Shown: piece after piece, positions 47,140 through 59,628 of the stretch | Position numbering within the stretch: the stretch's first letter is position 1 | Layout of the letters: each line of letters starts with the position of its first letter | NCBI GenBank assembly: GCA_948567375.1 | Contig: OX419755.1 | Coordinates: 52,085,001 to 52,149,000 of the forward strand | Direction of reading: 5' to 3' | Source of the DNA: Lunularia cruciata | Taxonomy: Eukaryota; Streptophyta; Marchantiopsida; Lunulariales; Lunulariaceae | Length of the DNA: 64,000 nt | Notes under the pieces: generated by a model | What the model was told of the DNA's origin: nothing | What the model saw: only the letters and a program-made list of their open reading frames with translations | The model's database searches: none | Translations under genes and position numbers: made by a program

Positions 47140-48300
47140 AGATATCTATTCTACTCAGGTTTATTTTTCAATTGTACCCTTAGCTCTCATAACAAATACC
47201 ACTGCTCTTTAAAATTCCTATACAATGCTCATTGACTACCTAGTTCTTGCTAAACATTTCTTGAAATCTACTCTATTTAGGGTGCACTGCATTTTAAATG
47301 ATAGTACTAGGTCGCTCATGGGGGTAAAATCCAAATCACCTAACAAGTATTATTGATGTCAATTGATTTGTTTGCTCCTTGATGGTTCAAATCTTTCAGT
47401 CAAAGAGGAGATCTTTTAAGACAAGTCATATCATGACAAGAACCGTGCATCCTTGCATACAAATACAGACATGAACTCAACCAAACAAAAGTATATAAAA
47501 GTTGAAATCATAGTTGTTCAACCAATTAAAATATAGTAGAAATTTTGTAGCTATGAAACAACAACTTACCGCCTAAGAAATGTATAATCCATCTCATATC
47601 ATCAGATACAACTTGTCCATTGATAGAATAAGACACCTTCCTACTAAAGTAAGTTTCTCCATTGATATTAGGTCATTGTGCTAATAGAAATAATGTCCTA
47701 TTGATTAGTCACACACATCCTAGAATCCTTTCATGGTAAATATTTTTGAAATTCTCTATCCCTCTCTCTACTCTACATCCAGCCAAATCACCTCGTTGAC
47801 CATGTTAGATAAAATTGCTACGATAACGCTCTTTGTCAAATTTGTAGTGGATCTTGAATTGATACCTCACAAGTTCATTTCCCTTGCAATACATGTTCCA
47901 TTCCCATTATGACCAAATCTGTCCAATGCTATTGCAAGTTGAATTAAAATAAGAATCCATTTCCTCCCCATTTCACTCTCCCAAAACACCTCATGATCTT
48001 AGATGAGTTCCAATAGTGTATAAAATGAATATACATCCATCTTCATCAAATTTTTAAATTGTCATGGTTCTAGATTATGAACAATTAGGAGACAAACTTG
48101 CTATTCCTATTCTTGTACACCATGTGCTGTCTGTCTAACAAATGCCTCAAAGAGTATGCAAAGTCCCACAACTTTAATAAGCATTTTCCAACACTCTCAA
48201 TTGGATTGTCTAAGTCCCATTCTTGTTCATATAGGTTCTCAAGCACTTCCCATAATCCATCACTGCCAATATCTAACTCCATGTTAAACTCACCTTGCCA
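47140..48300 (-). pseudogene. PIF/Harbinger (DDE_4-type) transposase remnant
   Basis: Minus strand in several frames gives, in order, VYSFYTLLELI, IQLAIALDRFGHNGNGT (the family LAxALxRxGxNGNG block), RISKIFTMKGF-like, then GCV, LINRTLFLLAQ (from FIDGTxxxLA), PNINGETYFSRKVSYSINGQVV and, later, VVNEHCIGILKSS (the C-terminal ExxIGxLK block). The first catalytic Asp appears as Asn and stops are frequent. Terminal inverted repeats were not found. The 48085-48282 frame is probably its N-terminal part. Confidence 0.72.
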
Positions 48301-49430
48301 TTCCTATTCCATGTATAGTTCATCTTGCCACTCCACCACTTGCAAGCGCATTTGTCTCTTTATTTTATTTGTCAACTGTTGCTGATTGCTAGTGCGAGGC
48401 TTATTGATAATCAAATGGACAATTCACATAGTATCTATTTGATAATAGATATGGATATCTTTGCTAGGTCAGCGGAGGTTACTCTCACATGATAGACTTC
48501 CACTCTCCATTTATCTTCTCTCTTTCACCCTCCCTAATCTGTGCAAAAAATAGAACCAAGGCTCTCACTCAATTTCCCTCCAAATACTCAAGGTCATGCA
48601 AAAATTCAACCAAGGCTCTTACTCGAGTTCTGGAAGATACCCAGGTTCTTGTGTAGACAATCAATCCATTCCACTTCCTCTCTTGCAACTTTCTCTATGT
48701 TCAAATCTTATTCTCATTACTTGTCTTAAATTTCTCTCTCTGTTGGAATATGAATACTTCTTCTTTCTAATTTCTCTATTTGGTTATTTTCAATAGAATT
48801 TGTAGCCAAGCAACATTCGGCGAGAGCGTGCCTACTCTACTACTCAAACTCAACTATTCTTGTTCAAAGCCCCAAACTCTCATGCCAACACTCTTGGTGA
48901 AACTAAATTACTCCGCAGTACTTGACAAAGCTTAACCCACTACACTCTCTACCAAGCTCGAACTCATGTTTTCAAATTTTACAAGTTGCAAAGTGACCAC
49001 TCTCGTCCAAGTCACTCATGTGTTTTGTGAAAGCGATAGGTTTATGGGTTCTTAGATTCCCGCTAAACTTTATTCAATTTCAAATTTTAATTTCTTATTC
49101 AAATTCATAATGACATGATTACCGAGTATTTAATACTTACCGGAATATAGACAAGCACCCATATTACCGTAAACTTCCAATGGGGACATTCCCAATTACC
49201 GGAAAATTTTAGGGGAACGGGAAACCTTCTGAAGAAATTTCAGCTACCCCATTTTTTCCACGGTAGACTTCTCACTAACCCTCGGTAAATTTAATTTACG
49301 GGGTATTTACAGGAGGGCGAAAACCCCTACTGTACCGATTTTGAACTGCACCTCATAAAACTTTGATGACGTAAACTTTATAGGTGGCTTTGATCGTTCA
49401 GCCAGATGGTGTCCCCTCCGTGATCGGATT
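48301..49430. other. Intergenic, no gene recognised
   Basis: Short frames only. Around 48540-48640 a diverged direct repeat (GCAAAAAATAGAACCAAGGC versus GCAAAAATTCAACCAAGGC). Around 49140-49310 words of TTACCGG and TACCGTAAA type recur. Confidence 0.5.
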
Positions 49431-49530
49431 GGGAATTAGCTCCATGTTATTTTTGTTTGTCTCTCCCTTGTACGGCTCGATGGGGTCTTCCCATCCTTCG
49501 TTTTTCCTACGCGGTCGCCTCATTCATCCG
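49431..49530 (+). repeat. Dispersed repeat R1, copy 5
   Basis: Carries the best-kept R1 core: CCCTTGTACGGCTCGATGGG, TCTTCCCATCCTTCG, TTCCTACGCGGTCGCC. Shorter than copies 2-4. Confidence 0.6.
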
Positions 49531-50602
49531 TGATCGAAGCTTGTTGCGAAGTCCCTACGTCTCGACATGGTTGATAGATGCCCAGTTCTTAATATTCGCC
49601 GCAGTTGCCACAGTTGCAGTGAGACCAGTACAGTAACCCTTACGGTTGTGAGTGAAGGGTGAGGTGTGTATACCTCATGCAATAAAGTGCGATTGATGTC
49701 TCTTTGGCTTGTAGTCGCACCTCATTCATAAAGTCAATACTGTTTCATTCATAAGTCAATACTGTGAAGAATTCTGAACCCGGCTTCTATCTAACCTAAC
49801 TACACGAACTACTGTGACTATTGTCTCCTTTTCCGCCAATGATCGCCGTGCTGGATTTCTCTTCGTCGACTGCATCGCAGTACCAAGTGTGCTTCCAGCT
49901 TCAGACTGACACGTGGACGCCCCGTTATGGCCGCGACTTGTTAAGAATGCGAACCTTAACATCATTCGCGAAGGGAGATCGTCCGTGGGAGTAGCGGTCG
50001 TTTTGACTCTTTCGTTGGTTTTCTTGATTTGGAGGAGCATTATTGGAAACAGTCAACGGCAGGCCGTTGACCGTTTACGAGGTCCCTTAACGGAGTGGCT
50101 GTGTTACATTGGCGAAGTCTCTAGTCAGTTTGGTTCCGAAATAGGGCATCTCGGGGCGGACGAGAGGCAGGGATGGACGGAGCTTACGGGGAGTGGATGT
50201 TCCAATAGACAAGAATTGAAGAAACTCAAGAGCATAACATCCAGATCGCAGACTACAAGGTAGTCGAAAACCAGCAGGGAAGGAAAGGGAGGGCGGACCC
50301 TTCCAATGTGGTCCTGTCCAATTTTGGTTTTGCTTGCCTCAATTATTCGGAGGAAGAATTTAGTGTGAAGCCGATTTAACCAATAGCAGGAGGACAGATT
50401 ATTGAGTATGTTCCGATCTGGTGGAGACGGCAGAGGAGTGGAAGTGATGGTGGTGGTGTCAATTTTGTAGACATAGAAGCAGGGGAGGAGGAATTGACAA
50501 AGACATGAGCGGGCATATTTTGGCAGACGATGCAAGACATATATCGCGATGAAGGGATTGGAGGAGCGGAATTGACGGAGAGAAGCAGAGTGAAGGGGAG
50601 GA
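49531..50602 (+). promoter_or_regulatory. Upstream region and leader of the phospholipase gene
   Basis: GC-richer than the left flank. No TATA box could be fixed. The plus-strand frame 49913-50263 with a hydrophobic segment has no ATG start and resembles nothing known. A short direct repeat (CATTCATAA...GTCAATACTG) lies at 49722-49768. Confidence 0.35.
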
Positions 50603-53600
50603 ATGTCTTGGACCTTGGGAAGTTGGAAGAGGCAGGCGGATACGTTCCATTTGATTCTTGGATACGGTGATCAAGAGGATGGTGGCGTAAACGATCTTCC
50701 TCTCCGGTTTATGAATGGAGTGGAGGCCCTGGATCTCAAATTTCCCCTGGGAGGCCCCTCCGATCTCATTTCCGCCTGTAAATATAAAATTCAGCTTGAC
50801 TGGTCTGCAGGGGATGATGAAGATCAGGTCGCGCTTAAGCTCCAGTCTCAACTCATGGTTACTTTACCCTCTCCTCATGACGAAGTTGCTGTGCAAATTG
50901 CACCTGCTAAGAAATCCGAAGAAACGAATGAAACGGAGACCGAAGAAGCAGAGTCTCAGTTGGAACCGGAAGTTGATGGTGATGAGACCGAATTACGGGT
51001 GAGCTTTAGTGTTTATAAGACAAGGGAGCACCTGAAACTGGTGTCGCTGTCGAGGACAGTAGGCTCTGGACCTTCAGTGGATGGTTTGGGTGTGCTCAAC
51101 AGAATACTCGACAAATTTGCCAACCCAAGCGCTCTAGTGGAGGCAACCGGGCATATCGAGCATTGGCGTGCTCTGTCCGTGCTCAATCTCTCCAATTGCT
51201 CATTAACTGTGTGTACTACAAACTCTGACTGTTGCAGTTTTACGAATTTTAGGAGGAATTCACATAAATTGCTTGTGGAATCTGACTTAACATCGCGGTT
51301 GAGGAATTGCCTGTGGTTCACACTTAATTATCCAATTGACTGATAGTAGATGTTGGTTGTTTTACTTTACTTCCTTTTTGTACGTTTACGTTCCTGATAT
51401 GGTAATGCTGAATTGGTAGGATCACTGGGTGAATCTCTTTCCAGTCTTTGCGGATTACCACAAATAGATCAAGTACTGTAGGATAAAAAACCTACATTCA
51501 GCTCGTAGGTTTCATTGTCCAATTTCATTTGAGCGAAACTGAGGTTGGATGGTGTTTTGTGACCTGTGTGTTGGGCCGTAGTGTCTCCCGATCGAACTAG
51601 CACGTTTACCCATGCTTCAAAGGCTTTATCTTGACAACAATAAGATCACAGTTCTGCCCCCAGAATTGGGCCAATTGACTCAACTGAAAGTGCTCAGGGC
51701 TGATCACAATCAGCTTATATCCGTTCCAGGTTTGTTTCTGCTCCGACAGATCGAACTGTTGAATTTAGTGTGTTAAGTTGCTCTTGGAAGGAAAGTTGGT
51801 GTATGTTCAGCTTGTATCCGTCCGTCCCAGGGTTGTTTCTGGTCCGAGAGATCGACGTGTTGAAATATAGTGTGTTAAGTTGATTTTGGAAGGAAAGTTG
51901 GTATATGTTCAACCTGATACCGTCACGCGCAGATTCTCTTTCACGTAACTTATTTCTACAAGTACCTCTAGTTTTTCCACTCTTTCTTCACTTGATTTGA
52001 TTTTCTGTAGTCAACCTCATAGTTGTCATTCCACATCTCCCGATTCGCGAGGAAAATGTTAATTGTGGTTTCTATGCTCATCTTGCAGTTGAACTCCGTC
52101 AATGTCTTGGCCTGGTTGAACTATCACTTGAATACAATAAACTTGTTCGGCCCCTGCTGGACTTCAGGTGGAGATCGCTGATCCAGATCTACAAAGTGAA
52201 ATGCAGTAGAGAAGCATGCTCTTCATTTCAGCCCATGTTGGGGAAGCATCTTCCAGGAAACTGCACTGAGGCTCTGAATGTCTAAAAGCTATGCCTGAGA
52301 ACCTTGATCTTTCTTCCAATTTCTAAAAAGCCGTGATGGTCTCTGAGCCGAATAGTGACTCCAGCCTGAATTGACCGTTGCATTTGCTTCTGAGCAGGTC
52401 CATGTCGGAACTGCAGGTCTTGAGACTATTTGGCAACCCCTTGGAGTTTCTCCCTGAAATCCTTCCTTGTACAAAATTGCGGCATTTGTCACTAGCGAAT
52501 GTTCGCATTGAGGCCGATGAAAGTCTAACAAATATCAACGTTGAAGTTGAGGTAACTTATAGAGCACTTGGCCACTTTGAAGATAGACAAATTTATACAT
52601 CTATTTATCATTAATGATTGGGTTTTTCGATTCTACCTCGTCGAAATCTGGCCATCATATACTTGTCAGTACTCTTGTGATTATACAGAAGCACGGCTTG
52701 TTTCCCACACAGTTCTTCTTTCATTCGGAGGAGTCAGATAGATAAATTTGTATATCATCAGATAAGATATTGCAAGGAGAATCTAAAAGAAAATTATGCC
52801 CTCACCTGTTTCGCAGGGAGTCGAAAGTACATCTTATTTCGCCGCTTCCAAACATAAACTTAGTGCATTTTTCTCTCTCATATTCCGGTTCTCTTCATGT
52901 CAACATCCTCTCTTGGCATCTGCACTAGCGAAAATTACGCAAGACAATAGCAATCGAGCAGCAATTGGCAAGGATGAGAGTGCTGTGCGCCAACTATTAA
53001 GCATGATTCTTAGTGATAATCGCCATGTGGTACGTAAACGCTTCATATTTTGGTCTTGGTTCCTCTTATCACTAGTGGATAAACATGAAACAATGCTTCA
53101 TGCCTGTGCGATCAGGAGGATCTATGACGTTTTTCCACGTTTTGTAGGTTCTCCCTACAGGGCAGAGTCGCAGACTAAACTAAGAAGTGTATTTGAAATC
53201 CTTTAATTTGCTCTTCTGGGTACACCTCGACTTGACAGTTGTTATTATGCACCATTACTACCACTGCCCGGCACTCTTGAGCAGAACAGAAACTGGGTAC
53301 GAGGGGTACTGCCATTCGTTCAGCTACTGGGGGACTTCGCGGGCACTAATGCGTTCGTGCTTCGAGTAGGCTTAACCTGACAGTTATGGAATGCCCGTTC
53401 GTAGGACGGGCATGGATTCCCCCTTCTACGAACGGCTTCTGCTCTCGTTGCTTATGTATCACTACCACTGCAATAGCTTCAATCCTCTGCTTATATTAGA
53501 CTACTCGTGTTTTACGTGTAGATTGACCCATGAGAAAGACTGAACAATGATGAGACTTAATCGTCTGTTTCTTTTCCGTTTGGGTTTTAGACTGGGTTAG

Positions 53601-56600
53601 GGTTTAGTTGGTTGACCCGTCCCTAAACTTGTTCGTCGCAGGTTGAGCAGGCATGTATTGCTCTCTCAGCGCTGGCCGTAGATACAACCCTTGTGCTACG
53701 ATTGATGAGGGCTGATGTTGTACAAGCGATTGAATTTGTTTTGAGGTCTACGTCTACGGAGCTCCTTATCTCAGTTCTGAAAGTAGTTGTAAATATCGCT
53801 TTTACTTCCGATGCCGTGGCTGCCAAAGTGCTTACCAAAGACATCTTCAAACGGCTGAAAGCACTATGTTCTCACAAAAATGCTGAGGTTTGTTTTATCC
53901 ACTTTTAAGCTCATTAGTTGTTTAATCTGCTTCAAGAATATATTAGCACCAAAGCAATTTTACTCACAGCATTGCAACTGCTCCCGGGATTGCATGTTGA
54001 CAAGCTGTTATTTATCAATATTAGTAGCTTTCCTAATCTGCCATAGAGACGGTCAGAAATACAACTGTAAAAAATATCTCCAGTCCACGTCTTTGAGCAC
54101 GTGGACTGGAGATTTGTTCTGTATACCAAGAGCCATAAATTAAAGTTTCCTGCTTTTGGAGGACTGAATAACAACCTCCTAAGCTAGCATTGTTTCCTAC
54201 ACTCATACAAAGGTTACATATGTCATTTGTTTTATGTGCATGAGCAGGTGCAGCGACAGGCTTTATTAGCAATTGGAAATTTAGCGTTCAGTTGGGAAAA
54301 CAGACGCACACTGATAGCTTCTGAGAGCTTAAGGGAGATGCTTCTTCGCCTATGTGGTGGACCAGATACTCGTGTTTGTAAAGCAGCAGCACGAGCTCTA
54401 GCTATTCTCGGTATGGTTTGTTCTTGTTGGCTTGCTGTCCACATGATTCTTGCTATCTTCTTTGGTTTGGTATCTGCTTACAGATGTATATTAGATTGCA
54501 GGTGAGAATGAATACTTGCGAAGAGCTGTGAAAGGAAAACCAGTGGCGAAGCGCGGATTGCGCATTTTGTCAATGGATGGAGGCGGAATGAGAGGATTAG
54601 CAACTGTAGAAATACTGAGGAAATTCGAGAAATACTCAGGGAAACACATTCATGAAATGTTTGACCTCATATGTGGCACGTCCACTGGTGGGATGCTTGC
54701 TGTGGCTTTGGGCATCAAGCAGCTTTCTCTTGATCAATGTGAAGAGATATACAAGGAACTAGGTAAATAATTAGACTGCTCAAGCAATTCGCTTTCTGCC
54801 ATTCTAAACCTATACTGATAGTTCTAATGCTATTAAGTGCATTGGGTTAGTAGAGTTCAAGTTGGTGTGTACCAATACACAGGCTTATGTGAGGTATGCG
54901 CAGGTAAAGTTGTGTTTGCCGAGCCTCCTCCCAAGGAGAACGAAGCAGCTACGTGGAGAGAGAAAATAGATCAGCTATACAAGAGTTCTTCTCAGAGCTT
55001 TCGTGTTGTCGTACACGGATCCAAGGTGCGCTCTGTTTCTAATGTTATATTTGTAATATATTAGTACAATACGGCTGTCCAGATTGATAGAATATGGACT
55101 AACCATGCTAAGACCAGGCATAGTTCATATCTATGATCCTATTTGATGACTGTATTACCTGGTTTTAGAGTGTTGATTTTTGTGCTTTCAGATGTTTATT
55201 CAAGATGGTCAATGATGTGAACTGATTCGCCTGCGGGAAAGCATGCCATGTAGCTAACTGGCTGTTACTAAGTGATCCTGTAAATGATGATCACACAGCA
55301 CAATGCGGAAGAATTTGAGCGATTGCTGAAGGAAATGTGCGCCGATGAGGATGGAGACTTGCTCATAGAATCAGCCGTGAGGAAAGAAGTCCCCAAAGTT
55401 TTTGCCGTTTCGACACTTGTCAGTGTCGTGCCAGCTCAGCCATTCATCTTTCGAAATTATCAGGTACCTAATATCTGGCATATTGTCCAGACTTTCTTCT
55501 GGTATCGTCGAATTATATCCTTGTCGCTCTGGCCTAACTGCTATTTTGCCAACTTAGACGGATAATTATTGCTGAGTCCTTGAATGTTTATTTCAGTTAT
55601 GACAAACACTATTCTGAAACCAGCTCTTCTCGTCAAATTGATGAATTTAGAGTGAAAATCCTGACATTATATGATGCGATTATGTTTTGTCAACCAAAAG
55701 TTAACGTTTTGGGATTTTATGTAGCTGGTTTGATGTGCTTATTGAACCAACGTAGTCCGATTACTTCTCCTACTTAGTCAGGTGTGATTTGCTTTATTCA
55801 CAGTATCCTCCTGGAACACCAGAAGTAGCTCCTTGGACAACAGACGGACCAGCAGTGTCTGTGGCTGGCAGTCCTGCTACTGCTGCGCCCATGACTACTC
55901 CAATAGGGCCCAAGAGGAGTGCCTTCATAGGGAGCTGCAAGCATCATGTTTGGGAGGCAATCAGAGCATCCTCAGCAGCTCCGTATTATCTCGACGATTA
56001 CTCCAGTGGTAGGTAGATAGATAGAATGACTCACTTAAATTCATGTCTTCTTTTCTAGGGAATTTTAGGTTGTCGGAGTATGGGGATTATGTTTCGATGT
56101 ACAGTCCACAATTTCACTACCACTTGATTTTCCTATCGTTTGTGAAATCTCGCTAGATTCGGAGTCATGAAACGAGTAGCCCCCAGCTCGTCTGCAAGTT
56201 ATTGCTTATGAGACAATGCACTGCACATTCCGGTAGCACTGGAGTGCGAAAGAATTACGCAGGACAGTTCACCACGCCATGAAGTCTGGGCAAAGAAGAA
56301 GTCAGATTCTCGAGTTCCTTTTATATACAAGCTCTTGTTCAGTGACTGTTTTTTCTAATAGAGAGATATTTGATTGCATTTGGTGATTTATTGAACCTTC
56401 TTCTTTCTCTGCAGAGACAAACCGATGGCAAGACGGAGCAATCGTTGCAAATAATCCAACGATTATTGCTCTTCGTGAGGCTCAGCTTTTGTGGCCAGAT
56501 GCTCCAATTGGTTGCCTTGTTTCTTTGGGCTGTGGGAATGTTCCCAACAAGGTCTGATGTTTTGATAATGAGAAGTCCCATTACATCAATTAGATTCTAA

Positions 56601-59600
56601 ACTTGCTCCTGCGTTGTCGGCCATTGAGGAATAAGACTCAACAAATGAGTAGTTTCGGAGCTCGTTGCTTGCACTATATTTGAGCTGGTGGCTTGCTGAT
56701 TCTCGGAATGTTGATGTTAAGACGTTTAAGACTGTCTTCCTGTAAGATAAACGAATCGGAATTGCTGAACAACCGGTTTGTCTTGGCTTCGAATGATGTA
56801 GCCTCGAGGGAAAGGAGGGTGGCGATACCTGGATACTGGCCAAGTTTTGATAGAAAGTGCTTGTTCAGTCGAGCGCGCGGAGGAAGCTTTAGACGCCCTA
56901 TTGCCACTAGTAGATGGCATCCGATACTTTCGATTTAATCCAGGTTGGCTTCTTCGTGTACGTTCTGCTTGTATTTGAAATTATATTTCCCGATCTACTT
57001 GAAGAAGGTAGGATCTCCCGAAGAATCCTACCTAGTTTAGTATTCTGAATTCTAGTTTAGTATACTGAATGAAGGTGAAAACTGTTACTGGGACACATGT
57101 CTTGCATCGACTACGATTTCGTGAGAAGATTCGATGCGCCAATATGCTTTGTTCTACTATGAGGCAATCCTGATTTTATAACTAGATCATGTCACTGCAG
57201 GAGATTTAGTGAATCAAAATTACTCTCATAGCAGGCAATATAAGTTTTGAACATGGGATTTGCTAATCTATGAGCTCTTATTGCTGTAGGAGACGCTAAT
57301 GACGCTAGTCCTTTCTGGTTTGTTTTGTCTGAAATAGTTTTGGACATTTTGCAGTTGATGACAGGTGCGGCATGGAACTGGATGAGACAGATCCTATCGT
57401 CTGGGGTAGACTTGAGGCGGCTACAAGCGATTATCTTCAAGCGAATGATTCGTATATACAGGAAGCCTGCGACACACTTGAACCTCCTTCTCAGAGCGAG
57501 GATACTTGGATTGAGAGACATAAAAATGGTCGTTTGTCAACAACAGGCCGACAAGCCAGAGGTACTATTATCTTGACAAGGCTCATTTTCGTATCATCCC
57601 GGAGGTGCGTTCTCAATGGGTCTGTTCAGTCTCAACAAATTGCAAACTGTAGAACTCATCTGGATTCACAAATTGCTCCTCGTATCAATCTTCACCTACT
57701 GTCTTCTTTGCAGGATTAGACGACGTTACAGCTCTGGGTTGGAGACGAAAAGTTCTTTTAGCTGAAGTTCGTCGCAGTCCTGACCTCCCAAAACCATTCA
57801 GACATACTCGGGCTTTGGAAGCGTACTGTAGTCGCTATAGCATTAAGCTAGAACTTCTGAATACTGTCCCTAATACGTCGGTTGCCGCTGGCCCCACACC
57901 ACCATATGTTTCTCCATCCTTCACAGGAAGTTTTCCCACGAGTCCCCTAATGTACAGCCCGGATCCGGCTCTTCTTCTTCAAGGGAAACTTGACAGTGTT
58001 CCACCTCTGAATCTTGATGGTGGTCATGGGCAAAACCCCCATAATAAAACGCCATATTCGCCACCCCTATCCCCGCCGAAGGGCCCTCGAGAGCTCACCG
58101 GACCAATACTGGCACTTCATGATAAACTGCGTACTTCACCTCAGCTTGGCATTGTACATTTGGCTCTTCACAGCGATCCAACAGGCCTAATTTTAAGGTT
58201 AGTACGTTGCAAGCCCCCTTCTAGAGGGGATTAGTGCTTTGCTTGTATTTGCGCCTTCTACAAGTACACTGCGACGATTTCCTGTCTATTGGATACCTCA
58301 ATGATGCCTAGAATATAATCCATCTTCATTAACCTGCAATATAATGTTTCCTCATCTTCATCTTAATCTTCATCTCTTGAAGTACTTAGCCTTATTCGTG
58401 GAAAAGCCGAGAAGTGATAAATTTTGTAAGCTGCCCTTTTTAATTATATCATGAATCATGAAGTTCTCAATACTTTGCAGTTGGAAAAGCGACATTGTTT
58501 CTGTAGCGGAGCCTGGTGAGATGGCAGAAGGATTCTTGCAAAGCGTGAGAGCAAATATGCGCCTTGGCGCTGCACTTAGCAACAAAGTTAGGAAGAAAAG
58601 GGGTTCCCACCTTCCAAAGTTTTCTACATTAAGCGACTTGGTTGCAGCGTGCCCTCGGTTCATGATTGGAGGATCCCTGCATCGGTTCATGGGACGCCAT
58701 ACACAGGTGTGCTATTACCTCGCACCTAACTTTCACGAGCCTTTCTTTAAGGAAGTCAGTTGTAGCGAACATGAATGGTACTTGCGATGAGGAACTTTGT
58801 TTGGCCCAAATACTTTATGCTAAACTCGACTGCTTCTTTATCAATTTTTGCAGTTAAGTGAGGAGCTTTTTTGAATCCAAATTTATTCACTCATCACTAT
58901 TGATGGACTGCGAAAATCGTATTTGCTCATGTTCTCAGGTATTGCCTGATGGCCAAGAGGTCGGATCTTATATTTTTCGGAGAACTCTGCCGGCATTACG
59001 TCTTGTACCGGACGATGTGCGATGGATGGTACGTTGGCAATTACATATAGCCTAGTGAGAGTGCTCTTGTACGTTCTCTTCAATGAAGAAGATAGGGAAG
59101 TTGTTTGAAGGCTCTTTGAGGTGTGGTAACGACCAATAATCCTAATCTGCATTCTTTTCCGTGTGGTTCTATCGATAGATTGGAGCATGGAGGGATAGGA
59201 TGGTGATTTGCACGGGGAGATATGGCCCACCTGCTGTGCTTGTGAAAGCGTTTCTAGATTCAGGAGCCAAAGCTGTAATAGCACCATCTCTGGACCCTCC
59301 AGAGATGCATCGCATATACAGCGATGGAAAACTTGGCGACAGCGAAGGTATTGATTTTGATGATGGGCGCTTCGTTATTGAGGATGAAGATGACGATGAC
59401 GAGGCAGAGCCTTCAAGCCCCGGTAGTGATTGGGAAGACAGTGACTTCGATAAGTTAGACAGCAATTTCGAAAGCCAGGAGCGGGAAGAGAAGGACCTGG
59501 CGTCATTCGTTGGTACACTATACGATCGTCTCTTCAGAGAAGGTTTGGGTGCCGAGGCTGCTCTTCAACATGCGTTGGAAACTCATGTCAAGCTGCAGTA

Positions 59601-59628
59601 TCGATGTCATCTCCCACAGGTGTACTAA
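50603..59628 (+). CDS. pPLAI: LRR-ARM-patatin phospholipase A (plant pPLA-I type)
   Basis: Patatin-fold acyl hydrolase; the Arabidopsis member acts on phospholipids and galactolipids. Exons: 50603-51208, 51582-51729, 52089-52167, 52398-52551, 52817-53029, 53642-53887, 54248-54410, 54502-54762, 54904-55025, 55299-55463, 55804-56008, 56415-56551, 56802-56943, 57355-57561, 57714-58197, 58481-58706, 58939-59028, 59179-59628; 4098 nt, 1365 aa, all GT-AG and in phase. Start MSWTLGSWKR matches the family start. Order: N-terminal domain, leucine-rich repeats (about 190-330, LYLDNNKITVLPPELGQL), armadillo-like helices (about 330-536), patatin domain. Catalytic parts are intact: oxyanion DGGGMRG at 562-568, nucleophile Ser597 in GTSTG, dyad Asp794 in DGA. 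C-terminal third is the family extension, ending with an acidic stretch and FVGTLYDRLFREGLG. Confidence 0.96.
53215..53470 (+). repeat. Intronic repeat R2, diverged copy, in phospholipase intron 5
   Basis: Matches R2 blocks GAGCAGAACAGAAACTGGGT, ACGAGGGGTACTG, GTTCAGCTAC, and a variant of the hairpin motif at about 53386-53440 (ATGCCCGTTCGTAGGACGGG, then TTCTACGAACGGCTTCTGCT). Sense with respect to the gene. Confidence 0.75.
54076..54113. repeat. Perfect 15-bp-stem hairpin in phospholipase intron 6
   Basis: Arms ATCTCCAGTCCACGT and ACGTGGACTGGAGAT with an 8-base loop, in the intron 53888-54247. Confidence 0.97.

Noticed and set aside
49913-50263. Plus-strand frame with a hydrophobic segment upstream of the phospholipase gene
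   Set aside because: Its first codon is GTG, there is no ATG in a useful place, and the phospholipase start at 50603 matches the family. Probably leader or promoter DNA.
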